Source of the DNA: Asterionellopsis glacialis
Lineage: Eukaryota; Bacillariophyta; Plagiogrammaphyceae; Rhaphoneidales; Asterionellopsidaceae
Assembly (NCBI GenBank): GCA_014885115.2
Contig: WKLE02000058.1
Span: 1-25,068, forward strand
DNA length: 25,068 nt
Direction of reading: 5' to 3'
Shown one piece after another: positions 16,811 through 25,068 of this stretch (its first letter is position 1; every line of letters begins with the position of its first letter). A program made the translations under genes and the position numbers. Under the pieces are notes generated by a model that saw nothing but the letters and a program-made list of their open reading frames with translations, did no database searches and was not told the DNA's origin.

Positions 16811-18352
16811 ATGTATACACGGTCCAAGAATCCAGACAGTAAAACATCCAAGAAATCATTTAAAGATGATGATTACTATTACAATGATGATGATATTGTG
16901 AAAGCTGTCAAGAACAGCATTAACGATGAAAAGAAAAAAAAGAAAAAAACAACAACGTCAGAAAAAGAGGGTAACCAGGCTACTACTAGATTGAAAGAGT
17001 TAGCTGCTCCATCCACGAACGATTCAGACGTTCAAAGTGATCATAACGCTGAACAGGAAATGAAAGATCCTTCCGGTACCCTTGACAAGGAAGATGACAA
17101 TAGTGACCATACTGGTATGAACGACGAGGACGAGGACGAACTAGACGACAATAGTGACCATACTGGTATGAACGACGAGGACGAGGACGAACTAGACGAG
17201 GAAGAGGAGGAAGACGACGACGAGGAAGAAGAAATTTTGCAAAGAAATCATAATGAAATGATTGAAAAGAAAATCGAAGAAGTGATTGATACCATTGCAA
17301 CGAATCGAGAACAAGGCAACAATTGCAGCGATCACGATAAGGAACAAACGATCACTATTACAACCGTAACTTCATCAGAGCATGAAACTCATAATTATGA
17401 TAAGAAGGATGAAAAGAATGATTCATCAATGAAAAAAACTACCTATACTATCCCACAACTTGCTTTCGGTCTGTACAAGGTACCAGCGTCTATTGAGGGG
17501 GAATTATGTATATTACAAGCTATCGAAGCGGGGTACCGTCATTTTGATACAGCGTCGTATTATGGGAATGAGCAAACATTGGGTAAAGCTTTGAAACGAT
17601 CTGGAATACCGCGCGAAGAATTTTGTATCGCAAGTAAAGTATGGAATGATGCACTTGTCTCCACCGAACCCAAGGCTGTGATTGAATCTGTTCATGAAAG
17701 TTTACAACGTCTTGATTTTGGTACGTACTTTGACATATTTATGATTCACTGGCCTATACCAGGATATTTTATCAAGGCCTATCATCAACTAGAATCACTG
17801 CATAAAGAGGGTAAGATTCGAATGCTAGGATTAAGTAATTTCAATCCTGCTGAATATGAAGAATTGGTGCAGGATGCCAAGATAACTGTACCACCTGTCA
17901 TTAATCAGTTTGAAATATCAGCCATCATGTACCGTCCCAGCTTGATACAATATTTTCAGAAGCATAAGATTATTGTTTCATCTTCTAAAAGTATAAGTCG
18001 TGGTGAAGCATTTGAAAATAAAGTTGTTCAAACAATCGCTAAAGAACATTCTGTATCACCTGCTCAAGTACTATTACGATGGTTATTCCAACAACAAGAC
18101 AATCGAGATTCACAGGAAGATCAACAACTCCAACACGATCAAAATATAGAAGATGAATATCGAAAAATACTGATTGTGGCCAAAACCGCAACGCCTGAGC
18201 GTATGAAAGAGAATAGAAATATTTTCAACTTTGTATTGACCAAAGAAGAAATGGATGCATTGAATGGTCTTACATCAAAAGAAGATATAAGTTCACGGGA
18301 AAATCTTGAATTATATAGAAAAATATCCATTCTAACGACTCCAGCAGATTAA
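16811..18352 (+). CDS. Aldo/keto reductase with long acidic N-terminal extension
   Basis: Aldo/keto reductases reduce carbonyls with NADPH in a TIM barrel. The barrel occupies about residues 214-490 of 513. It has the full catalytic tetrad in order: Asp246 and Tyr251 in HFDTASYYGNE, Lys276 in ASKVW, His313 in MIHWP. GLSNFNP, QVLLRWL and ATPERMKENRNIF are the usual cofactor-side motifs. The usual phosphate-loop IPK(S/T) is degenerate (IVAKTATPERMKEN), and a Gln/Asp-rich insert (about 429-448) precedes it. The first 213 residues are not family sequence: Lys-rich, then strongly acidic, with an exact tandem 17-residue repeat, then helical charged sequence. The start is the ATG at 16811; the frame is open further upstream but has no ATG after the TAA at 16598-16600. 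Substrate unknown. Confidence 0.83.
   Translation: MYTRSKNPDSKTSKKSFKDDDYYYNDDDIVKAVKNSINDEKKKKKKTTTSEKEGNQATTRLKELAAPSTNDSDVQSDHNAEQEMKDPSGTLDKEDDNSDHTGMNDEDEDELDDNSDHTGMNDEDEDELDEEEEEDDDEEEEILQRNHNEMIEKKIEEVIDTIATNREQGNNCSDHDKEQTITITTVTSSEHETHNYDKKDEKNDSSMKKTTYTIPQLAFGLYKVPASIEGELCILQAIEAGYRHFDTASYYGNEQTLGKALKRSGIPREEFCIASKVWNDALVSTEPKAVIESVHESLQRLDFGTYFDIFMIHWPIPGYFIKAYHQLESLHKEGKIRMLGLSNFNPAEYEELVQDAKITVPPVINQFEISAIMYRPSLIQYFQKHKIIVSSSKSISRGEAFENKVVQTIAKEHSVSPAQVLLRWLFQQQDNRDSQEDQQLQHDQNIEDEYRKILIVAKTATPERMKENRNIFNFVLTKEEMDALNGLTSKEDISSRENLELYRKISILTTPAD
17096..17197 (+). repeat. Exact 51-bp tandem duplication inside the aldo/keto reductase gene
   Basis: Two identical 51-nt copies (17096-17146 and 17147-17197), each encoding DNSDHTGMNDEDEDELD. 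In frame, with no nucleotide difference including third positions, so a recent duplication or maintained by unequal exchange. Confidence 0.95.
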
Positions 18353-18927
18353 TAAATTGAATAACAAGTCTTGCCTGACATTACTACAGCTTCACTACAA
18401 TCTTTTACAATCCAATGTTTCAAACCCCCCTCATGAAGTTACAAACACAAAGTAACAATAGAGAGAGTTCCTTTTTTTGAAAAAGTTGCCATCGCGTTGT
18501 CTATTGCTATCAAATCCATTGGTGAGCCTTTCGTATAACTTCCAAATGATGGTGATAAGTATATTACAGTTTTTGGCGATCGTGCGAAAAGGATCATCAT
18601 GAAAATGATTAACACGATTTACTATTCCGAGAAAAGATACGGCACACAACAGCTTCTGTCGAAAATACAATAGAGCATAACACTTAGCTTCTTAAATGTC
18701 AATACGCATTACAAGGGTTTTATTTGGGAATCTTACGAAAAGGATCAGCATCAAAAATAAGGACATCAACTATCAGTTCGAGAAGACAAAACATTTGCAT
18801 AGTGATAATTTAAACACTGTTGCAATAATAACAGAAAAAGGAGGGTACACTTCAAAAATATAATTATATTGTGGAATCCATGTTTTTCATACATATGTAT
18901 TGTTTCCTACTGCCTCTCTCCCTATCT
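18353..18927. other. Convergent 3' spacer
   Basis: 575 nt, AT-rich, between the stop codons of the aldo/keto reductase and the large four-domain gene. It contains a minus-strand frame at 18431-18670 (79 codons) with no recognisable motif and ordinary spacer composition; not called as a gene. No RNA gene is seen. Confidence 0.5.
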
Positions 18928-21900
18928 TTAGACACCATCCGCATCCGCTAAAGCCTTAGCATCATCTATAACGTCAGCCATTTCACCAATAGTTGTTGCT
19001 TCGATTAATTCTGCTGCTGAAATTGTTACTTTCCTTTTCTTTGTACTAAAGGACTTATTCAACATTCCAATAAGGACAGGAACACCAATTGATGCTAAAC
19101 CGCAATCCTCAAGTGTCCAATCAATTTCTGGATCAATACCAGTCATACCTGTAATGATTTCCTTCAAAACGATAACAGTATCCTCATCATCATCATCTTC
19201 TTCACCAACAATCCAAGCCTTGATGGTTTGAAATACTGTACTCATGACAGGTTCAACGTAGGCATTGACAAATGTAGAAAATACAACCACGCACATGACC
19301 ACTAAAGGATATTCATACCATTCAGTTGGGCAAGGTTCTGGACTGAACCAGTACATGGGCTTTCTGTACCTCCACCAATTCCACCAATGTCCCTGCCTCG
19401 TTGCAGCAAAGTACCACTGACCAACGACTTGATGGAAGAGGAAACAATTGTAGGAATGCGGCGACAATACAGTAACCAAGAAATTCGACCGAAGAAGGCT
19501 TGCCGTGAAACCCTCCCCGGTACTTAATGCAAACAGCCAAAGTGTAGTAAGTGGGCAAAAGATACGAGCATAGGCATTATCCCAAAGTCGATTTTGTTGA
19601 GCAACATCTGTATATTGGTTGGCAACACCAGGTCTCATGTAGTATTCATCAGTGATTTCTAATTTTCCTTGAGCAACTTGAGCAACACTGAATGCAAAGA
19701 TGGTAAAGGTACAACCATCTGCAACCCATCCCCACATCCTAGCGCTGTGCGTCTCTCCTGGGCGGTAGGCATCATATAAGAAGGCTAAGGTAGCACCAAT
19801 TACAAAGTACAAACCCCAAAATGGACCAACCAGGTAGAAACTTAATAATAATGCATTGTGGACGACACCGTCAGTGTACTCTTCCGGAGGATTCTTTTCT
19901 CCATTTTCAGGATCATAGTGGTTGTATCCAGTCCCATCCTTCGAAGCGAACCATGCAGGCATTAAAATTGCATAGTTCAAAACTTGAAGAGCAACCATTA
20001 GTTTGATTAACTTAGGAATGTTCTTCCTTGTCCTGTTGTAAAGGGCATTATATACGGCTGGAAAGTATGCTAGACATTGGTAGTACATACTATTGAACCA
20101 TAGATAAAAACCAAGCCACCATGCAAGTGGCCAAGTGGGAGTAACTGCTAACCCAAACAAGTACGTAAAGATAGTGAGGAACAAACTCCACCAGTACGAT
20201 TCTTTGGTTGCAGGTGTACCCTCACAAAAGAGAGGCGACAATTCTCCATCTCCCGTGTATAAATCGTTGGGTTGTGAATCCCAATGGAAGTCTTTGCTGA
20301 AAGTACTTGGACGGCATACCACCAAAAGGTTAACCAAACAAAAGATTAAAGAAATGACATACATGGGGTACATAGCTCCAATACGTGCTAAGAAGTAATT
20401 GAATTTCTTGGTAATAGCTGGGTTCATGGGCGATGCCATCGAATAACCACCCAAGGTGAAAAAGACGTGGACATGCCAGGGAAAACCACGTAGATTATTA
20501 AAAGCACCCCACGAAGCGTTAGCACCAATATGCATAAACATCACATAACAGGCTAGACAGAAACGTAAGCCACTGATAGTTCCCCAGTCAATCTGCGCCT
20601 TGGCGTTTTCTTTCGGGACTTTATTCAAAACTTCGTCTTCTGGGTCCATGCCCAACTTGGTGGATAGGCCAATCCTGATATATTTCTTAGTTTTAGTCTT
20701 CGGAAGTTCACTGTCTTGTACAATCTTCCACTTGGTGGGCCATTTGATGGGTGCAAGCTTGGCATCCTTTAGCCAATTACGCATTTCAACCATAACTTCG
20801 CGTAGTTGTATACCCTCAGGTGCATCTGAGGATAGTACAAGTGCACACCCAACTTCCTCTCCATACAACTTAGATGGAACAGCAAAACAAATAGGTGTTT
20901 GAATCCACGGATGGGCTAGAAGAGGCTCCTCAACTTCAAAAGGTGACACTTGTTCACCGCCTTTTTTGATGAGTTCCTTGGCACGACCCTTGAGACTAAG
21001 GAAGCCCTCCTCGTCAATTATACCTACATCCCCGGTGAGGAAATACCAACCTGTCTCATGTTCAGGATCCCAATTATTGTCTTCTTGGACAATTGGTAGA
21101 GAGAGGTAGAAGTAAGACTTGCGATCAGCGTCGGGGTTTTCCAGATAATTCTTCAAGACGGTGGGACCAGAAATTGCGATTTCTCCCTCCGAGCCATATG
21201 GCATTGGACGAAAATTACCTCTACTCACAATGGCTGTTGAGGCCGCTACAGGCACTCCAACGGACCCAGGCTTGGTGGTAAGGGTGTCCTCTTTTCCCGC
21301 TGGGGGCTGCGAGATTGGCATTTGCTCACTCATAGAATAGGTAGGATAAATCGGTACACCACCGTATGCTACCGATAGGGCTTCTCCATCAGGACCAAGA
21401 AGGGCGGCAGCTCCAGAGCGAATCATTCGTAAAGAGTGTCCCTCTTTCCAAATACCACTGGAATCAATGCCATACGCAGAGCCCTTTTCACTACTTGACG
21501 CAACATCCTTCAAATAAGCGACAGTAGCATTATGGATAGTAGGAACTGAACTGTACCATGTTGGTTGAGGATTCGACAGGGCAAGAGCATCAATCATCCT
21601 TTCTGGATCAAATGGTTCTCCATCACATGATGCAGATCCTCCTGATACTAGAGTACAAAGAATAGAGGCACTGATACCACCAATGTGAAATAAAGGCATG
21701 ACGCTGTAAACAGTATCATTTGATGTCAGCTGCATACTTTCAGCTAGGATGGCACCATTGGCGATTAACGATGCTTGGTCTAGCGGTACTCCCTTGGGCC
21801 GCGCAGTAGTACCAGACGTGCGTAAAAGAAGGCATGTACCTTCAGGTGGATTCAAAAGAGGTTCTCCGATAGGCACTTGTTCGTACAAGAATTCAAATAA

Positions 21901-23457
21901 TCCGGGTTTGTCATTACTGGTCATACGAGCCCAGTGAATCTTTCCTTGGCCCTCGTTTGAATATTTCTTGAATGCTGCCTCGACTCCGGGGCAGTCAACA
22001 CCCTCAAAGAGAATTAGATGCTTAGCATGGAATTGCTGGAGAGCATCAAAGGCATCAGGCTCTGCCATCCCGGGTGCAAGTGGTGCCGCGGCTGTCTGTG
22101 CCCCAATGGATAGAAAAGCAACAGCAGAAGGAGCTCCTCCACCGGGTGGAGCTCCATAGGCCACTACTTCTCCAGCCTTAACCCCAAGACGACGCAGATC
22201 ACCCTTTCCTCCTTGAATGAATAAAAGGAGATCACCAAATGTAGTGCATTTGGAAGAGTCCCTTTCTCGAGCATTGTACAAGAAGCCCTTAGTAGATGGC
22301 TTATTTTCGAGAAAGGATACAATTGTGGCTTCTTCTTTTGCAGGAATATTATCTTCATCAAATTCCACAAGTGCAACTTGAGTGTGAGGAAGCAATGCCA
22401 CTCTTGAAATCTTGGACATCTCCCTGTAGGAAGGTTCAATATGCAGGATATCAGTTGGCGTGACTAAGTCAATTTCCTGACTAGAGGTTATTTTTATGAA
22501 ATCTTTAACAGATGAAACTAAGTCTATGTCATTTCTTTCTTCACGAGAGATAGTGTGCCCACCAGACATATACATGACCCGTTTTTCTTGGTAGAAGGAA
22601 GCCAACTCCTCTGAATGAGCTTTGAAACCATCTTCAATGCCAATGAGATGTAAGGTTTGAAAACTATACATAACTGAATCTGGAAGGTTCACTGCTTCAC
22701 GCAATTTGGCCACGGTTGGCTGAGATGTTGCTGCGCATGCCAAAATTGCAAACTTGAAAGGATTGCTCAAGAGGTCACCTGGCATGACAGCTTGACCCAT
22801 GCCGTATCCCATCATTGATAATCGAGAACTTTTTGCCAAGATGCGAGGTGAAGCGGCTGAAGCCGAGGAACGTCTTCTTGTGGCGACAGAAGTTCTCGTT
22901 CTGTACCCAACATTCCTAGCGAACATGCTTGACCTTACATCACCATTGAACATACTAACTCTTGATTTAGCTACGCCACTTCCTCGACCACCCTGAAGTA
23001 AATTTCCCACCAGACTTCCTCGATTTGCAACGCTGCTTCGATCTCGTCCTCCTGTTTCACTTTCGATTAATTGCTGGATTTGATTTCGCAAGGCAAAATC
23101 ATTTGCTATGTTAGAAACGAGAGAAGCCACAATTGCCCCACTCGAAAATCCATAAACCCCATCAAAAGGACCAAACGAAGATGCTACCGAGAGCACATCA
23201 CAAACAGCTTTAAGGAGGCTTGGACCCACATTATCTTCGTCGATCCATGAATAGAAAGGGCCACGAATAAGTCCAGAGAGGTCCGGATCGCCCTCTTCTA
23301 CCTTGATCGGCCCCTTGAGGTAAATAATCTCGTAGTCGTCACTGGTAATCTTGAGGTTCTCGAGTTGCAACTTGGTTACTTGATCGTTCGAACCAGCTCC
23401 ATGCAAAGCAAGGATGCGAGGTTTGTTTCCTCTTGAAGGAGGATTTTCCAGGTCCAT
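18928..23457 (-). CDS. Four-domain fusion: FSH1-type serine hydrolase, AMP-forming acyl synthetase, acyltransferase-3, acyl carrier
   Basis: One uninterrupted 1509-residue frame; the ATG is in an ACCATGG context. (1) Residues 12-325: FSH1/LovG-like alpha/beta hydrolase. LALHGAGSN opens it, the nucleophile elbow GFSSG has Ser105, EDGFKAHSEELA and GGH (His301) supply the acid/base side, and a basic Ser/Gly/Arg-rich insert lies at 135-220. (2) About 400-935: ANL adenylation domain with RTSGTTARPKGVP (546-558), YSMSEQMP, WYFLTGDVG (804-812), KGRAKELIKKGGEQVSPFEVE (823-843), and PKTKTKKYIR (919-928) with the catalytic Lys. (3) About 955-1405: acyltransferase-3 (OafA-like), 10-11 membrane spans, with catalytic-type His976 in MFMHIG and ARIGAMYPMYV. 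(4) 1426-1500: carrier domain, DCGLASIG with Ser1456 as the probable phosphopantetheine site. Likely role (inference): activate an acid, load it on the tethered carrier, transfer it to an acceptor at a membrane, with the hydrolase as thioesterase or editor. Substrate and compartment unknown; no signal peptide is seen. Confidence 0.88.
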   Translation of the reverse strand: MDLENPPSRGNKPRILALHGAGSNDQVTKLQLENLKITSDDYEIIYLKGPIKVEEGDPDLSGLIRGPFYSWIDEDNVGPSLLKAVCDVLSVASSFGPFDGVYGFSSGAIVASLVSNIANDFALRNQIQQLIESETGGRDRSSVANRGSLVGNLLQGGRGSGVAKSRVSMFNGDVRSSMFARNVGYRTRTSVATRRRSSASAASPRILAKSSRLSMMGYGMGQAVMPGDLLSNPFKFAILACAATSQPTVAKLREAVNLPDSVMYSFQTLHLIGIEDGFKAHSEELASFYQEKRVMYMSGGHTISREERNDIDLVSSVKDFIKITSSQEIDLVTPTDILHIEPSYREMSKISRVALLPHTQVALVEFDEDNIPAKEEATIVSFLENKPSTKGFLYNARERDSSKCTTFGDLLLFIQGGKGDLRRLGVKAGEVVAYGAPPGGGAPSAVAFLSIGAQTAAAPLAPGMAEPDAFDALQQFHAKHLILFEGVDCPGVEAAFKKYSNEGQGKIHWARMTSNDKPGLFEFLYEQVPIGEPLLNPPEGTCLLLRTSGTTARPKGVPLDQASLIANGAILAESMQLTSNDTVYSVMPLFHIGGISASILCTLVSGGSASCDGEPFDPERMIDALALSNPQPTWYSSVPTIHNATVAYLKDVASSSEKGSAYGIDSSGIWKEGHSLRMIRSGAAALLGPDGEALSVAYGGVPIYPTYSMSEQMPISQPPAGKEDTLTTKPGSVGVPVAASTAIVSRGNFRPMPYGSEGEIAISGPTVLKNYLENPDADRKSYFYLSLPIVQEDNNWDPEHETGWYFLTGDVGIIDEEGFLSLKGRAKELIKKGGEQVSPFEVEEPLLAHPWIQTPICFAVPSKLYGEEVGCALVLSSDAPEGIQLREVMVEMRNWLKDAKLAPIKWPTKWKIVQDSELPKTKTKKYIRIGLSTKLGMDPEDEVLNKVPKENAKAQIDWGTISGLRFCLACYVMFMHIGANASWGAFNNLRGFPWHVHVFFTLGGYSMASPMNPAITKKFNYFLARIGAMYPMYVISLIFCLVNLLVVCRPSTFSKDFHWDSQPNDLYTGDGELSPLFCEGTPATKESYWWSLFLTIFTYLFGLAVTPTWPLAWWLGFYLWFNSMYYQCLAYFPAVYNALYNRTRKNIPKLIKLMVALQVLNYAILMPAWFASKDGTGYNHYDPENGEKNPPEEYTDGVVHNALLLSFYLVGPFWGLYFVIGATLAFLYDAYRPGETHSARMWGWVADGCTFTIFAFSVAQVAQGKLEITDEYYMRPGVANQYTDVAQQNRLWDNAYARIFCPLTTLWLFALSTGEGFTASLLRSNFLVTVLSPHSYNCFLFHQVVGQWYFAATRQGHWWNWWRYRKPMYWFSPEPCPTEWYEYPLVVMCVVVFSTFVNAYVEPVMSTVFQTIKAWIVGEEDDDDEDTVIVLKEIITGMTGIDPEIDWTLEDCGLASIGVPVLIGMLNKSFSTKKRKVTISAAELIEATTIGEMADVIDDAKALADADGV

Positions 23458-24414
23458 GGTAAGAAAGATACGTTTTACAGTTCTCCAACTTTCAGCTTTA
23501 AGCCACCAGAGACAAAAAATAATGAAAGATTGTGATATCGGTCCCCTTCCTGTACGGATGCAATATTCGAGATTAAATGTTCCAGAGAAAAGGCATTAAT
23601 TGTAGGTTAAGTTTGTGGTGAGACCTAGGATCTGCGTGTACAAGTACGACCTCATGCTGTACAGTAGGGCTCTCTCGGTAGTTGGATACCTGGTACGGAC
23701 TGGTTGTGTCAACAACAAAGATCTTTCCCGTACGTGTACTTCCAAATGTCTGAAGCTTTGCAAACTTCCAGATTCAAGCGATCAGAGACACAAAACATCG
23801 AAAAAATGTAATATCGGTCCCTTCCCTGTACGTATGAAATATTTGAGATTAAATAATGTTCCAGAGGAAGACATTGGAACAACAACAAAATCTTTTCCGG
23901 ACTCCCGAATCAGAGTGTCTGAAGCATGTCTGAAGTTTTCTTGGTCGATGGGGTAAATTCTGCGCAAAATCGAGAAAGCATGTTGTAGAGAAATCGAGTA
24001 TGAACACATAAATATAACAATTAACAGCCTAAGGAAGACGTCAGTGAAGCTGTATACATTACGGATGACTCCTTCAAGTTTTTAGCAGATACGGTAGTGT
24101 AGTCAAAAATGAATGAGAACGCGAACCCGACTGTCCCGATCGCGTCCCAACAGTGTCCCAATCAATGGTTCAAACGTCTGACGATAGGACCAATCGATTA
24201 TCACTAGGCTACTAAGTACCTGTACTGGTAGTCATCAACATCTACTTACGAGGTACGTTCTCCCATGGTACCGTACAGTACCTGATACCCAGTACCTGGT
24301 AAGGTCTTATAATAATTGGGGAAGGGCTTCTGTAATACAAGAATACCCGAAGGGAGACTGCTGTCAAAAAAAATGATGTCTGGATTTTCTATTAACCCCT
24401 TCTTTATGATATGA
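23458..24414. promoter_or_regulatory. Upstream region of the four-domain gene with direct repeats and GTAC-rich DNA
   Basis: About 950 nt without a recognised gene. It holds the promoter of the minus-strand synthetase gene, the imperfect direct repeat listed separately, and dense GTAC-type motifs (23635-23735 and 24205-24305). Two + strand frames (23414-23599 and 23615-23956) translate the repeat copies into similar peptides but show no known domain. One ACGTCA core lies at 24038-24043. Confidence 0.5.
23487..23875. repeat. Imperfect direct repeat of about 110 bp (two copies)
   Basis: Copy 1 at 23487-23597 and copy 2 at 23763-23875 align along their length. Shared anchors include ATATCGGTCCC, CTGTACG, GAGATTAAAT and GTTCCAGAG. 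The one clear length difference is a 3-nt AAT insertion in copy 2. A further local repeat (CAACAACAAA...TGTCTGAAG) recurs near 23709 and 23879. Origin unknown: a degraded mobile element or a local duplication. Confidence 0.7.
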
Positions 24415-25068
24415 ATACACCGCTGTTAGACGCGGCAACATAATATGATGTCACATTTTGGGCGAAGCAACTTCTTGCCGAAGGCGGAGCAGACGTTAAC
24501 GCTAAGAGTAATTATGGTGAGCCGTCGCTGCATTTGGCTAGCCGCAAGGGCAATGGTAATGTGATCAAGGCGCTCTTGGACATGGGAACCAACGTCAACA
24601 CCAAGGATAATGGTGAAGAGACGCCGCTCTATTATGCTAGCTCCAGTGGTCATTCAGGTGGATTGGTTTTCTTATTGCTAAAGGAGCCGGCGTCAATATC
24701 AAGTCATACGAGGGGTCGACGCCGCTTCATATGGTAAGTTCCCTTGGCCATGTGGATGTGGCCGAGTTGTTTATTGCCAAAGGAGCCGATATCAATGCCA
24801 ATAATAATAATGGCAGTACGACGCTGCACGAGGCGAGCAATAGCTGCTGCATTACCAATCATCATGCATCCGCGACTGAGGCGTTGCTTCACAAGGGTGC
24901 AGATATCAACTCCAGGGATAATAACAAAGATACCCCGCTGCATGATTTTTGTGTACGTGGCAGTGATTGCCAAAGGAGCCGACGTCAATGCCAGGAATTA
25001 GCCCCACCATCATCCATATCCATGTTGATGTGGTCAAGATCCTTCTTGCCAATAGAGCTGACGTCAAT
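24415..25068 (+). pseudogene. Decayed ankyrin-repeat gene (runs off window)
   Basis: Successive ankyrin units are readable only by changing frame. Stretch one (about 24418-24660) has TPLLDAAT, an in-frame TAA at 24441, then KQLLAEGGADVNAKSNYGEP, LHLASRKGN, LLDMGTNVNTKDNGEETPL. Stretch two (about 24671-24950, another frame) has LIAKGAGVNIKSYEGSTPLH, GHVDVAELFIAKGADINANN, LLHKGADINSRDNNKDTPLH. Then IAKGADVNARN returns to the first frame and ends at TAG. HVDVVKILLANRADVN (from 25021) is in the third frame. Ankyrin repeats mediate protein binding, but this copy cannot encode a continuous protein as written. Its base composition is visibly more GC-rich than the adjacent spacer. Confidence 0.75.

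Noticed and set aside
18431..18670. 79-codon minus-strand frame in the convergent spacer
   Set aside because: No recognisable domain or signal, and it sits in the expected 3' UTR region of two genes.
20600..20902. Open + strand frames opposite the four-domain gene (also near 19821, 20135 and 21749)
   Set aside because: They are complements of a well-conserved multi-domain coding frame and carry no motifs of their own.
24534..24737. The short ankyrin frame as an intact small gene
   Set aside because: It covers under two repeats, shifts frame mid-repeat near 24665, and homologous repeats continue in other frames, so it is part of a decayed gene.
1..25068. CRISPR arrays, insertion sequences, phage genes or a bacterial operon
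   Set aside because: No spaced short repeats, transposase, or Shine-Dalgarno-linked gene strings; introns and targeting peptides indicate eukaryotic nuclear DNA.

Overview
The window looks like nuclear DNA of a photosynthetic eukaryote with a secondary plastid, most likely a diatom or a close ochrophyte relative. Two genes begin with hydrophobic leaders followed by a Phe at the expected cleavage point (SSADAF-VATAP and LSQAF-VLVVPP), which resembles the bipartite plastid-targeting signals of this group. Introns are few and short (119 and 99 nt, GT-AG). Coding exons are long, spacers are AT-rich, and low-complexity Ser/Thr/Asn/Gln tracts are common. This assignment rests on sequence character only.

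Layout, left to right. Positions 3-3925 (+) hold the 3' part of an Integrator subunit 6 (INTS6) homologue that ends, unusually, in a proline-rich tract and a WW domain. Positions 4229-6409 (-) encode a FemAB/GNAT-like acyltransferase. A divergent spacer with four CRE-like cores leads to a plastid-targeted ferredoxin-dependent bilin reductase at 7144-8250 (+). After a spacer with simple repeats comes a Ric-8/synembryn-like gene at 9432-11426 (+). Convergent with it is a DOT1-like methyltransferase relic at 11553-12653 (-), which has an in-frame TAA and has lost its C-terminal half. A two-exon DDAH gene at 13127-14143 (+) follows, with its catalytic Cys in a tiny second exon. A second, divergent bilin reductase lies at 14457-15635 (-). 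An aldo/keto reductase with a long acidic N-terminal extension is at 16811-18352 (+).

The most striking gene is the 1509-codon uninterrupted frame at 18928-23457 (-). It fuses an FSH1-type serine hydrolase, an AMP-forming acyl-CoA synthetase-like adenylation domain, a multispanning acyltransferase-3 membrane domain and a C-terminal acyl carrier domain. This reads as a self-contained membrane enzyme that activates an acid, tethers it and transfers it to an acceptor, comparable in logic to the separate DltA/DltC/DltB proteins of bacterial D-alanylation.

The right end (23458-25068) has an imperfect long direct repeat, GTAC-rich spacer DNA and a decayed ankyrin-repeat sequence with several frame changes that runs off the window.

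The genes do not form a single pathway. The two bilin reductases could act in the same tetrapyrrole route (biliverdin to a reduced bilin). The remaining genes (Integrator, Ric-8, DDAH, aldo/keto reductase) appear to be independent neighbours, as is usual in a compact eukaryotic genome.
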